From contig JBBHKE010000421.1 in the NCBI GenBank assembly GCA_037447655.1, positions 21,536-85,535 of the forward strand: 64,000 nt of DNA, in the 5' to 3' direction. This document shows positions 32,512 through 44,935 of this stretch, piece after piece. Source of the DNA: Zygnema cylindricum (taxonomy: Eukaryota > Streptophyta > Zygnematophyceae > Zygnematales > Zygnemataceae). How positions within the stretch are numbered: the first letter of the stretch is position 1; each line of letters begins with the position of its first letter. The notes under the pieces are model-generated. The model searched no databases. It saw only the letters and a program-made list of their open reading frames with translations, and was not told the origin of the DNA. The translations under genes and the position numbers were made by a program.

Positions 32512-35500
32512 CTAAGGGGAAGGCACAGGTTTGGTCATCGTAGCTGTAACCATCTTGTTATCTGGTCGGTACTCTAAACTGATTATTTTGTTTTCTACTT
32601 TCTCTCTAACAAAGCTGAGTCTAATGTCCATGTGTTTCGCTTTAAAATGAAGTTTAAGATTGGCAGAAATAGCGATTGCTGCTTGATTATCAGAAAGAAA
32701 TTTCTGCACACCACTCTTAAGGTGACCAAGCTCACCAAGCAAAGACTTGACCCACATCAATTCTTTTACAGCAGAGCAAGAGGCCATATACTCAGCCTCC
32801 AAGGTAGACTGAGCAATAACCTTTTGCTGTTTGCTACTCCAACAGCAAGCCCCATCACTCACATATAATACATATCCAGAAGTACATCTCCTCATCGGAG
32901 CATCACCATAACTAGCATCACTCCAAGTAGTGATGTCGGTATTCTCCCCACCCAAATGGAACCATAGATCCCTAGTTCCTATCAAATATCTAAGGACTCT
33001 CTTAGTTGCCTCCCAATCCCTCTTAGTGGGAGCATTTAGACTTCTACTCAGCACTCCTACAGCTGCAGCTAAATCTGGTCGGGTACAATTCATAAAATAG
33101 ATTAGACTTCCCACTACTTGCCTATAAGGAATAGTCTGCGTGAACTGCTGTTCTTCAGGAGATAACTCCTCGTTTAAGACTATGACTCCTTCTTCCTCAC
33201 TCCCCTCACTTCCCTTCTTTAACTCCATTGGAGTTGTACATTTATTAGCTTTATCAATCTGAAATTTTTCAAGCATGTTCCATATTGCTTCCTTTTGAGT
33301 CAATCTTATAATCTTTCTTTTTCGATCACTTTCTACTTGAATTCCCAAAATATATTTTGCTTCCCCCATATTCTTCATTTAAAATCTCCCCTTAAGATCC
33401 GTTTTCAGTTTATTAATTTTTTCCATTGATTTACTTAAAACAAGTAAATCATCCACGTAAATTGCAATAAATATAACACCTTCCTCATCTTCAAAAACAT
33501 AGATTGAGTGATCTGAGCTGATCTGGATATATCCCAGACCAGTAAGAAACTCATCAAGCTTCTTATTCCATTGTCGAGGCGCCTGTTTCAAACCATAAAG
33601 GGATTTGATCAGCCGGCATACCTTACTCTCCTCTCCTTCCTCCACAAATCCTTCGAGTTGTCGCATGAAGATCTCATTTTCCAATTCTCCATGCAAAAAG
33701 GATGTCTTGATGTCCATCTGGTGCACCTCCATGTCTTCCGCTGCTGTTAGACTGAGAAGTATGCGAACGGAGGGAAATCTGACGACCGGGGCAAAGGTTT
33801 CCTCGTAGTCAATTCCCTCCTTTTGTGTAAATCCTTTTGCCACTAATCGGGCTTTGTAACGCTCAATGGTGTTATTTGGGTTCAGTTTTAATTTGAAAAC
33901 CCACTTACAACCAATTGGTTTTCGGTTAGGTGGACAGTCCACCAGCTCCCAAGTCTCGGCTGCTATAATTAATGCCATCTCCTCATTGATGGCTATCTTA
34001 CACTGGTTCCTTTCTGGACAAGTCATTGCCTCTCCATAAGTTTGAGGTTCATCTTGATGAGATAGTTTTGTTACCTTGTTATTAACCTGTTTTTCTTGCA
34101 ATCTTTTGCAACTTCTCCTTCCCCCCTCAAAATCTGTGGCCGGAATAGATGGTTCTCGTGAGTTCTTTTGAACAATCTCGGCTTCTCCCATATCCCTTGA
34201 TTCCGAATCAATTTCCATCACGTCCTCCGCTTCGGGTAGAGTTGTCACTAGAGTTTCCGCAGCCGAGTCCTTTTCGGTCTGATTTGTACCTGCAAGAATG
34301 TCATCTTCTCTAAAACCTAGATAGTTAGGAAGCTCAAAGTCATCAAAATTTTCTGACTCAAATCTGATTTTTACTGACTGTGTATACTTGAAGGGATCGA
34401 CGGACTTTCCATCATTCATAACTACTAGATGTTATACTAAGATTATATCTTCCCTTTTTAGATCATAAACTCTATATCCTTTAAAATCCTCAACATATCC
34501 TAATAAGTATCCCGGTTTTCCTTTAGGATCTAGCTTATAGTTAGACCGATCTGTATCTAGACTGAATACTTGACTACCGAAGACCTTTAAGTGAGATATT
34601 TCTGGTTTTCGGCCGGTCCATTTCTCATAAGGTGTTTGATCTTTTATAGCTGAGGTAAGAACTATATTTTTGAGGTAATTAGCGCAGTACATTGCTTTTG
34701 CCCAGAACCTTTTTCCTATCTTCTTATCCTACAACATACTTCTAGCACTATCACTTAGTGTCCTATTTAATCGTTCAGCTACCCTATTCTGTTCCAGGTT
34801 TTCTCGAACAGTCTTTTGGTGCTGAACTCCATCTTCCCTCAGAAAATCCTCAAACAGGTTAGAAGTGTTCTCTTCACCATTGTCACTCCTTACTCTCTTG
34901 ATTGGAGTTTCATGGAGTTTTTCCCTCCATGCTTTATATTGTCTAAAACAATCCTGAGCTTCTGACTTGTTTTTCAAAAAATACACCCTGGAATACCGAG
35001 ACCAATCATCAGTGATAGTCATCATAAATCTCTTCCCCCTCGGTGAGGCTTTTTTTGCCTGTCCCCAAATATCTGTGTGTACTTAATCTATATTTTTTTC
35101 TCCCCTATAGGTGATTGTTTTGGGAAAGGGCAATCTGTGTGCTTTACCTTGAGCACATCCACTACAATCACTTATATTATCACTCTCACTAAACTGAATC
35201 CCTTCCACCACTCCTATCTTTTTCATCTCTCTTAACTTATGTAGATTCACATGCCCAAGCCTCTTATGGCACATCATAATATCATGAACACCAGCATAAT
35301 AAAGTTTTTTTGTTTCATTACTTAAAATCAGCTTAAACATCCCTTGGCTACCTTTCTCAGCAATGAAATAGACCTCTTCCTCAAAACTAGCAGTAAAGAC
35401 TCCTTCCCTAGTGCTAGTAAAAAAACCCTTATCATCTAATACAGATGTAGAGATGAGGTTTTTGTTCAGCTCCAGAATTAACAATACATCAGAGAATGTA

Positions 35501-36797
35501 ACTATGGATGTCTTTCCTTGTACTAACACTTTTAGATCTACCGATCCTACAAGAGTAGTAGTGACTATCCTCCCATCCCTGTACTCTATCTCTACGGTGG
35601 GAATCTTTCTTATCTTAGTGAACAGGTGTTTATCCTTACACATGTGCATGGAGGCATGTGAATCTACAATCCAGCCTGCTTCACCTTTCAATCCACCGAA
35701 AGCACATTTCTGCTTTGGTGGAATTTCTACCTCGTTTGTCGGTTCCAACTCCTCATCCAATAGGAGCTCATCGTCCTCATCGTCGGATTCCACCTCATGT
35801 ACCTGTGTCACAAGGGCCTTTTTCTTTCCTCTCGGGGTTCCACCGGTCTGCCCCTCCTTTAACCAAAACTCGGTTAGCTTAGTGCACTCCGCCATATAGT
35901 GCCCTTGTTTCTTACAGAAATGACATAAACCCTTGGGAGCCCTTGGTCCGAACTTGTCAGTCTAATTTTTCTGCTCCCCCCCTTCGTAATTTTCGACCGG
36001 TCTCCGGGAATCCTTGTTCCTCCAGTCGGTCCCAGCTGCCAAGGCTTGGCCACTCTTTCCTCCCCTTCGGATCTCAATTGTATTCTCCCGAATGAGAATC
36101 ATTCCTACAACTGAGTTCCATATCCATCTTGAGTTTGGCAAGTCCTGCACACGGTTGGCTATGTTCTCGAACTCATCGGGTAACTTCATCAGTAGACAGT
36201 TAACCTTTTCTTTTTCACTAAAATCTTTTCAAGCACTCTACAGCTCTATAAAAAGTGTAGCAAGCTCATTGCAAAAATCTAACATCTTCCCTCCTTTGTA
36301 TACATATTCTTTAACTTTCTGATCAGCCAACAGTTGTTGCTGAATCGTACCACTTTGGTACATCTCTATGAGAGCCATCAAAAGATTGGATGCCCTTTCT
36401 ACCTGCAAATGAGGACATGCAAGTCCTTGAGTTAGATGGCGGAGGATGAAGTGCTTTACCGCCATATTGTTCAAGTCCGAGGTATCAGTATCATTCTCCT
36501 TGTTCCTCGGAATAGGTGACATGAATGCCGAACCAGTTGCTATAGGTGTGGTCGTCTCCTTCTCCTTTCCTTTGTCCACCACCTCTCTTTCCTTTATCTC
36601 CTCCGTTGAAGATGGATCTGCATTTCTAGTGAATCTGCCTCTTGTAAACCCTAGAGGTATCTAAGACTCGATGGACGCCTCACCCGTCCACGCACTATTC
36701 CCCAAAACCGTTTCTCACATAGAGCTCGAGTCATCATACTTATCCAGTATATGAAGCCAGCTCTATTGAATATGGCCACCCTAGATGGTGGGCCCAT
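32512..36797 (-). pseudogene. gag-pol of copia element D (multiple stops)
   Basis: The gag ATG is at 36797 inside the PBS, followed by a frameshift near 36660. Open pieces are: Gag core (36238-36582, with DQKVKEYVYKGGKMLDF; 35962-36189), zinc knuckle/protease/GAG-pre-IN (35083-35895, protease site VDSHAS in place of DSGA), integrase core (34729-35025), integrase C-region (34432-34692), linker plus RT (33379-34419, [12 protein letters not shown] and AIYVDDLLVL), and RT tail plus RNase H (32512-33378, SDASYGD, STLEAEYM, DNQAAIAI, KHMDIRLSF). Adjacent pieces are mostly separated by single in-frame stops (TAA or TAG), not deletions, so D is the best-preserved lineage I pol here. The altered protease site and stops mean it cannot be active. 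Confidence 0.88.
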
Positions 36798-36801
36798 AAC
36801 C
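36787..36801 (-). other. Primer-binding site of D overlapping gag start codon
   Basis: Sense GGTTATGGGCCCACC, immediately after the LTR terminus TTGCA. Complementary to the initiator-tRNA anticodon arm; gag ATG at 36797. Confidence 0.8.
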
Positions 36802-37855
36802 TGCAACTTTTAGACCTCCATAAGACCTCAGAGTAAGCAACTCGTACGAAGCCTCTAGGATAACCCTGACCCTTTTTTCTTTCAGCACAAATAATTGCCA
36901 CCGTGGCAAACAAAAACTCTGATCACCTTTACCCCTGTGAAGGCAAGACTCCCCTGAGTCGATAGTAAAAAGAATCTTTGAATTTGCTCCCATGAGCAGT
37001 AAGTTATGGAGGCTCAAAGTTGACCTTTTGTACAGAAGTTCTCTGGGAGAGAGGGTCCTATCTACTAATTTTTCTAAGTCCTATCTCTCTCACAAACTCT
37101 ATCTATTGATGTACGGAACGAATCATATTACTCTTCCGTACACAGAAGTACAGCTGTCGGTGTACTTTCTGTACGGATACTGTACGACATGGCCTAAATG
37201 TTGACACGTGGTATATCCGGATTTTCTCCCTTAATCCCCGGAGATGCCGCGATCCAATGTCATTATGCCACGGGTCATCCGATATGGCGATGACCAAAAA
37301 CCGCCGAAATCCTCTTCCACGATCTCGGCATTCATTCCGACCGTCCGATTTAAATGCAGATTTAATCAAAGCCGTAATAAATACTGCGCGGTATTCGTTT
37401 CACTATCGAAACAAATGCGCGCTACTTGTTTCTTGTCCGTACATTAATCCGTACTTTTACATAACCGAATCTATTTATCCTGCAAATAGTTACCGTTAAA
37501 TGAATTTGTCAGCGAATAAATGTTTATCTAATTATCAAACCATATATAATCTAACACTCGTCATAGACTAAATGGATAGAGCTACCGGCTACCGGCAGCT
37601 TTGACGGCCGGTAGGTACCAAGACCAAATCGTGGTTCCAACAGCTCTACTTTTAGTAAATTAGTAAATCAACTTATTTATTACCCGTAAATCTCAGGATA
37701 GCATAGGCAACCATGGCTCTAGCTTTATCTCCGACTTTCACTGACTGCTACAAGTGTGGGAGTTGAAGAGAGAAGTTAGAGGCAAACTGCCTTGGCTTCT
37801 TTTCTGTATTTTATTTTAGACCTAGAAAATACTTAACAAATCATCAATTTTTACA
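36802..37855 (-). mobile_element. 5' LTR of element D
   Basis: 1054 bp, the partner of 31397-32450. The tRNA-like segment lies at 37557-37640 and a palindrome GACTCccctGAGTC at 36947-36960. The terminal hairpin near 36805-36835 is partly degraded. Confidence 0.92.
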
Positions 37856-37860
37856 CATCT

Positions 37861-38792
37861 TACTTACATTAGCTGCCATAGAGGATTTTAACATCCACCA
37901 AATGGATGTCAAAACTGCATTTTTGCATGGTGATTTAGATGAGGTCATTTATATGAAGCAGCCAAAGGGTTATGAGGAAGAAGGAAAAGAAAATCTTGTG
38001 TGCGAACTTTTAAAATCTTTGTATGGCCTAAAACAGGCCCCTAGGCAATGGAACTGAAAGCTAGATGAGTTCTTGACAGGATTAGGATTTACTAGAATTA
38101 GTTCAGATCATTCAGTATATGTGATGTGTGGTGATAATCGTGATGAGGTGATATTCATTGCTGTGAATGTTGATGATTTGTTGCTAATTAGTAGGAACAA
38201 CGAAGGAATTGCTATAGTAAAACACGCTTTTAATTCAAAATTTAAAATGAATGATTTGGGTGAGGCTAAATACATTCTTGAAATACAAGTTGAAAGAGAT
38301 AGAGAAAAGGAAATCATTAAGCTAACACAAAAAGAAGCGATAGGAAACATGTTGGAAAAAAATTGGTTAGGCTAATACCAAAGGTTGTGCAACTCCTATG
38401 GAGTATAAGCAAATACTTGAAGGAATGGAGCATGAGTTTGGAGTCATAATAGATGAGGAACTCAGTGCAGAAGAGCAAAAATTTATGTCCCAAGTACCTT
38501 ACAGACAAGTACTACGAAGTCTGATTTACTTCATGAATTTTACTAGGCCGAATATAGCTGCAGCTGTTGGTGTATTGAGCAAAAGTCTGCAGAATCCACG
38601 AAAGACAGACTGGGAGGCTGCAAAAAGGGTGTTAAGGTATCTTGTTGGGACCAGAAATCTTTGGCTTACTTTGGGAGGGGATAAGGTTAGCATTAATACT
38701 TGGAGTGATGTTAGCTATGGTGATGTGCCTAGTAGGAAGTCTACAACTGGGTATGTTATTCAGATTGGAAGTGGAACTTGTAGTTGGAGTAG
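37861..38792 (+). pseudogene. RT/RNase H of element C, continued after D
   Basis: Continues the RT frame interrupted at 31391: [26 protein letters not shown], a stop at 38056, then the active site as VNVDDLLLI (Y to N in YVDD), the RT tail, and RNase H up to YGDVPSRKSTTGY. At about 38790, before the SKQQK motif, it runs straight into the protease region of element E. Confidence 0.85.
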
Positions 38793-40514
38793 ATTTTGTC
38801 ACAAGAACTAAGAAAGGAAGGTTCACTGTTAGTTTTGATGGTGAGGTCTATTTCATAGCTGAAAAAAGTAGCCAGGGAATGTTCACAATTGTACTTTGCA
38901 ATGAAAAGAACGGTGCCCTCTACTATTGTGTAAGTGATATTATGTTGTGGCATAAGAGACTTGGACATGTGCATCTAGATAGTTTAAGAGAAATGAAGAC
39001 CATGGGAATAGTGGATGGGATAAAGTTTGAGGAATCTGAAATGGTAGATGATTGTAGTGGTTGTGCACAAGGGAAGATCTATAGACTTCCTTTCCCAAAG
39101 TTTGCCACTTATAGGAGAGAGAAGGTCTTGGAGCTTGTATACACAAATGTGTGGGGACCGGCGAGATATCTCTCACACGAAGGGAAAAGGTATATACTGA
39201 CCATCACCGATGACTGGTCTAGATATACTAAGGTATACTTCATTAATCATAAGTTAGAAGTGTTGCAGTACTTTAAGGAATATAAAGTTTGGAGTGAGAA
39301 ACTTCATGAGACCTCCATAAAAGAAGAAAGACGTGAAAATGGGGGGTGGATACACCTCAAATGAGGTTAAAGAGTTTTTAATAAACGAAGGAATTCGTCA
39401 TCAAAAAACTGTTCCCGATAATCCAGAGCAAAGTGGAGTAGCTGAAAGACTAAATAGAACACTTGGTGATATGTCAAGGAGTATGCTAACTGATAAGAGG
39501 ATAGGCTTGCGGTTTAAGGCGGAAGCGATAAATTATGCAAACTTCATCAAAAATAAGATTATAACTTCAGCTAATAAAAATGAAACTCCATATGAGAGGT
39601 GGACCGGCAGAAAACCAGATTTGTCTAGTTCGAGAGTGTTTGGAAGTCAAGTGTTTAGCTTGGATAATGACAAAACAAAGTGGAAGTTAGAAGGAAGAGG
39701 AAAGCCTGGATACTTGGTCGGATAAGATGAAGATAGCAAAAGATACCGAGTGTATGATCTAAAGAAAAATGATATAATCTTAGCCAAACACATTGTAGTT
39801 ATGGATGAAATTTCATGAAATTTATGGAGAATATTCCTTATCGACAAATTGTAGGAAGCTTGATCTACTTTATAAACTGTATAGGTCCGGACATAGCAGC
39901 AGTTGTAGGAGTTTTTAGTAGAAGTCTAAATAATCCGAGAAAGAAAGACTGGGAGGAAACCAAGAGGGTAATGAGATATCTTGTGGGAACAAAGGAATTA
40001 TGGTTAAATCTGGGAGGGGAGAATACTACCATCACCACTTTGAGTGATGCTAGTCATAGAGATGTGCCACTCAGAAGGTCAACTTCTGGATATGTTTTGC
40101 AAATTGGGCTGGGTGCATGCTGCTGGAGGAGCAAACAACAAAAAGTTGCCACTCAGTCTACAAAGGAGACTGAGTATATGGCATCATGCGCAGGTGTGAA
40201 AGAATAAATGTGGGTGAAATCTTTGCTGCAAGAATTGGGATTTATAAAGAATGTAGTGCAAAACATTTTCTGTGATAACCAGGCAGCAATTGCAATTGCT
40301 GCAAATCCCAAGCATCATTTTATGGCCAAACATATGGACATAAGGCTTAGCTTTGTGAGAGAAAAAGTTGAAAACAAAATCATCAAACTTGTGTACAAAC
40401 CGGATGGGGAAATGTTGGCTGATACGATGACCAAAGCAGTTCCTTAACCAAAATTTGTTTATTGCCGAAATGGTTGTGGGTTGAGAGAAAGAGAGAGCTA
40501 AAAATTAAGGGGAG
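38793..40514 (+). pseudogene. pol of copia element E (5'-truncated, internally deleted)
   Basis: Starts in the protease-to-GAG-pre-integrase region (WHKRLGHVHLD; DCSGCAQGK). Integrase core follows (ITDDWSRYTKVYF; the second catalytic region is damaged), then QSGVAERLNRTLGD and the integrase C-region. At about 39808 an internal deletion joins the integrase end to the RT tail (IPYRQIVGSLIY). RNase H follows (RSTSGYVLQIG, DNQAAIAIA, KHMDIRLSF). The purine tract AATTAAGGGGAG (40503-40514) precedes the LTR. Confidence 0.8.
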
Positions 40515-41402
40515 TTTTAAAAAAGGTAATTTATATCTTGTCTCTATTTTATTTTAGTCTCTAACGAGCGAGAGAGAGAATGATAGACACGCTATGGCTA
40601 CCTCGCTATTTAGAACGTGCACACTGAAGTACAGGGGATTTTACCAAATTGTGCCTTCGGCCGAATTTAAACCTGCGACCTATGGAATTTATGTAGCCGG
40701 ATGCCTTAACCATTAAGCGCTACAAAACGATGAACGTAATAGATTTGATACGTAGTTAAACTGTGACACAACAACAAATTCACACCAAACTGACTACGAG
40801 ACGCATATGAAACAATTAATGCACAAACGCCAATCTGAACCGTGTAAATTTAATTGATCGGACGGCTATCGTTGTAGTCGCCACCCGGAATGAGCTTTTA
40901 GCGGCCTTTGGAGATATCATTACGCAATGCCATGTGGCATCACACTATTGGATACCAGAGAAGATGGGAGGAGGAACCATGAATCCTTATTTGATAGGCG
41001 TCACCTTGAAGGCCATGTTGTACAATGGTCGTACAATAAATACATCGGCCACAATACCTTTTTGTACTATATAGTGTTCCTATTGGACTAGGGTTTAGTA
41101 AAACGTAGTTGAGAGTAGGCAGACTAGGACTTAGTAACATTTGAAGCACCTTTTTCCTGGTGACCTTTTGTAGAAATAGGATGTTTTTGGCCAGCCATAT
41201 CTAATTGCTCAAGGGATCAAATTCAGTGATTCTTTTTGCGTTGGACTCAAAGGAGTCTTTTTCTCACAAGGGTGAAGCTGGTCAGAGTTATTGTCTGCCA
41301 CGGTGGCAGTTATTATTGGGGAAATCAAAGTGGGTTGATGTTATCCTAGTGGCTACTTGTGAATTGTGCATTCTGTGAGGCAGCGGAGCCCACATAATTT
41401 TA
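40515..41402 (+). mobile_element. LTR between E and F
   Basis: The head TTTTAAAAAAGGTAATT (TGTTG expected) directly follows E's purine tract. The tail, with terminal hairpin (ATTCTGTG 41370-41377 and CACATAAT 41391-41398), is directly followed by the PBS of F. It serves as E's 3' LTR and F's 5' LTR. Other marks are an antisense tRNA-like segment at 40660-40723, GACTCaaagGAGTC at 41244-41257 and CTGCCAcggTGGCAG at 41295-41309. Confidence 0.8.
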
Positions 41403-41417
41403 GGTTACGGGCCCACC
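41403..41417 (+). other. Primer-binding site of F (start codon mutated)
   Basis: GGTTACGGGCCCACC; the gag ATG has become ACG. Confidence 0.75.
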
Positions 41418-44400
41418 TTTCTACGTTGGCCATAAAGGATAGTTCAAGCATTATCTATAAGGGAAAAGGAGGAGGACAATCTAATGAAAAAGAAATGGGA
41501 GCTTCAAAGACAAGTGCTTGTCACTTTTGCAGAACACCGAGACATTACATGGTTGATTGCACAAGATTGGAAAAATTAAGTATCAAATACGGGCAGGTGA
41601 ACAGTAACCAAGAGGAGATGGAGGAACTTCTCCACAATAAGAAAGGAGATAATGAAGTGGAAATACCAAAAAAGCAAAAATGTGCATCTGGAGGTTAGAA
41701 AGAACCCTCGGAGGAAGGTGGATCATCAATTCGGGGGCATCTATGCATATGTGCAAAGACAAAAGGTGGTTTACAAAGTTGAGGAAGATCCCCACTGTTG
41801 AGATAGAATATGGGGATGGTAGAGTTGTGAATATAAACCTTGTAGGATCAGTGGATCTAAAGGTCATAGTTGAAGGGAAAGTCTCTATTGTCACTCTTTC
41901 AGTTGTGCTATATATACCACAGCTTAGGAAAGATCTGATCTCTACAACTGTCTTAGATGAGAAAGAATTTGTCACAAAAACTAAGAAAAGAATGTTCACT
42001 GTTAATTTTGATGGTGAGGTCTATTTCATAACTCAAAAGGGTAGCCATGGAATGTTCACAATTGTACTTTGCAATGAAAAGAAAGGTGCTATCTACTCTT
42101 GTGTAAGTGATATTATGTTATGGCGTAAGAGACTTGGACATGTTCATTGAGATAGATTAAGAGAAATGAAGACCAGGGGAATAGAGGATGGGATAAAGTT
42201 TGAGGAATGTGAAATGGTAGATGATTGCATTGGTTGTGCACAAGGGAAGATCCATAGACATCCTTTCCCAAAGGTTGCTAGTTATAAGAGACACAAGGTC
42301 TTTGAGCTTGTATACACGATGTGTGGGGACCAGCGAGATATCTCTCACACGGAGGGAAAAGGTATATGTTGACCATCACCGATCACTTGTCTAGATATAC
42401 TAAGGTATACTTCATAAATCATAAGTCAAAAGTGTTGCGATACTTTAAGGAATATAAAGTTTGTAGTGAGAAACTTCATAAGACCTCCATAAAAGAAGTA
42501 AGAAGTGATAATGGAGTGGAGTACACCTCAAATGAGTTTAAAGAGTTTTTAATAAACGAAGGAATTCATCATTAGAAAATTGTTCCCGATAATCCGGAGC
42601 AAAATGGAGTAGCCGAAAGAATAAATAGAACACTTGGTGATATGTCAAGGAGTATGCTAAGTGATAAGAGGATTGGCTTACAGTTTTGGGCGAAAGCTAT
42701 GAAATATGCAAACTTCATCAAAAATAGGATTCTAACTTCAGCTAATAAAAGTGAAACTCCATATGAGAGGTGGACCGACAAAAAACCAGATTTGTCTAGT
42801 TTGAGAGTGTAAGGAAGTCAAGTGTTTAGCTTAGATAATAACAAAACAAAGTGGAAGTTAGAAGGAAGAGGAAAGCCTGGATAATTGGTCTGATATGATC
42901 AGGATAGAAAAAGGATACAGAGTGTATGATCTAAAGAAAAAAGATATAATCTTAGCCAAACACATTGTAGTTATGGATGAAGTATCATCCATAGATCCGT
43001 TTAAATACACCAAAGAAGTGAAAATCAAGATAGTCTTGGATCTGGATTTTAATTTTGACCTTGAACTAATTGAGGAAACACACAAGAAAGAAAATGAATT
43101 TGCAAAAAATTCACATGACAAGAAAGTGGAGGAGACGCATGCGGCTCCACTTCAAACTGACACTGAAGAAGAACCACAGTCGGCGGATAGGGGAGATGAT
43201 GTTGTAACCAAACGCAATCCGAGGATGCCCTCAACATCGACATCAGCATTTGAGGGAGGACGGAGAAACAACAAACTGTTTCAAGAGAGAATGGCCAATA
43301 GTAAGTAAACCAAGCTGTCCCATCCGGAAGAACCTAAAATATATTTGGAAGCCATAAATAGCTTGGAAGATGATAGATGGAAAACATCTATTAATGAGGA
43401 AATGAGTTCCATAATAGAGGCAAACACAAAGGAGTTAGTAGATTGTCCTCCGGATAGAAAATGAATCGCTTGTAAATGGGTTTTTAAACTAAAATTGAAC
43501 CTATATAATTCTATAGAAAGGTACAAGGCTAGGTTGGTAGCAAAGGTATACACTCAAAAGGAGGAAACTGATTATGAGGAGACCTTTACACTAGTATTCC
43601 GATTTCCCTCAGTTAGAATCCTTCTAACTCTAGCTGCAGCGGAAGGCATGGAAATACATCAAATGGACATAAAAGCTGCTTTTCTAAATGGAGAACTAGA
43701 AGAAGAAATTTTCATGAAACAATCGGAGGGATTTGTAGAGGAGGGAGAAGAAAACAAGGTGTGCATATTGATTAAATACTATACGGGCGAAACCAAGCGA
43801 CCCGACAACGGAACATAAAATTGTATGAGTTCATTACCGGTCTCGGTTACATATGGATCAGCTCAGATCAATGGATTTATCTTTTTGAAGATTAAAATGG
43901 TGCAATTTTTATTGCAATGTATGTGGATGATTTGTTTTTTTTGAGTAAATTTATTGACAAAATAAATCAACTAAAAAGAAGTTTGAGTAGTCGATTTGAT
44001 ATGAAACACTTACGAGAAGCTAACTACATTTTGGGAATACAAATGGAAAGGGATAGAGACAGGAAAATAATGAGACTAACTTAGAAGGAAGTAATCGGTA
44101 ATATGCTTCAAAAATTTCAGATGGACTAAGCTAATGGTTGCTATACTCATATGGAACTTAAAAGGGTTAGTGAGGGGAATGGTGAAGGGGGAGTAATAGT
44201 CCTAGATGATCAGATTACTCTAGAAGAACAAAAAATTATGCAGAATATTCCCTATCGACAAATTGTAGGAAGCTTCATCTACTTTGTCAACTATACACGT
44301 CCAAACATAGCGGCAGCTGTTAGAGTTATTAGTAGAAGCCTGAATAATCCGAGAAACAAAGATTGAAAGCAGCCAAGAGGATAATGAGATATCTTGTGGG

Positions 44401-44935
44401 AACACGGGAATTATGGTTAAATCTGGGAGGGGAGAATACTAACATCACCACTTGGAGTGATGCAAGTTATGGAGATGTGCCACTCAGAAGGTCAACTTAT
44501 GGATATGTTTTGCAAATTGGGTTGGGTGCATGTTGCTTGAGCAACAAACAACAAAAATTTGTCGCTCAATCTACAATGTAGGCTGAGTTTATGGCATCAT
44601 ACGCAGCTGTGAAAGAATTAATGTGGGTGAAATCTTTGCTGCAAGAATTGGGATTTATAAAGAATAGAGCGCAAAACATTTTATGTGATAACCAGGCAAC
44701 AATTGCAATTGCTGCATATCCTAAGCATCATTTTAAGGCCAAACATATGGACATAAGGCTTTGCTTTGTGAGAGAAAAAGTTGAAAACAAAATCATCAAA
44801 CTTGTGTACAAACTAGATGGGGAAATGTTGGCCTATATGATGACCAAATAATTTCCTTCACCAAAATTAGTTTATTGTAGAAATGTTTGTGGGTTGAGAG
44901 AAAGGGAGCTAAAAATTAAGGGGAGTGTTGAAAAA
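41418..44935 (+). pseudogene. gag-pol of copia element F (broken)
   Basis: Most of gag is deleted just after the PBS. The Gag tail with zinc knuckle (CHFC-x4-H-x4-C near 41520) is kept, then protease (WIINSGASMHMC, D to N at the catalytic position), GAG-pre-integrase, integrase (VRSDNGVEY; QNGVAERINRTLGD), linker (43000-43310), RT (43495-43818 and on; AMYVDDLFFL) and RNase H (44363-44851). Frequent stops and shifts. The purine tract TTAAGGGGAG leads into the 3' LTR. Confidence 0.82.

Larger units (their letters stand above)
31397..37855 (-). mobile_element. Copia element D (lineage I), complete insertion with TSD
   Basis: 6459 bp with two equal 1054-bp LTRs, starting TGTAAC and ending TTTTTACA. 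It is flanked by the direct repeat CATCT (31392-31396 and 37856-37860). Removing D joins the reverse transcriptase frame of C without a gap (PSVGIL continues into LTLAA). By eye the two LTRs differ at about 65-70 positions (roughly 6-7%), so the insertion is not recent. Confidence 0.95.

Noticed and set aside
32512-36797. Use of a non-standard genetic code to explain the many in-frame TAA/TAG codons in D
   Set aside because: The stops replace different residues (K, E, S, L by comparison with other copies), and other copies have sense codons at those sites. Ordinary decay explains them, and the F-box exons use normal code.
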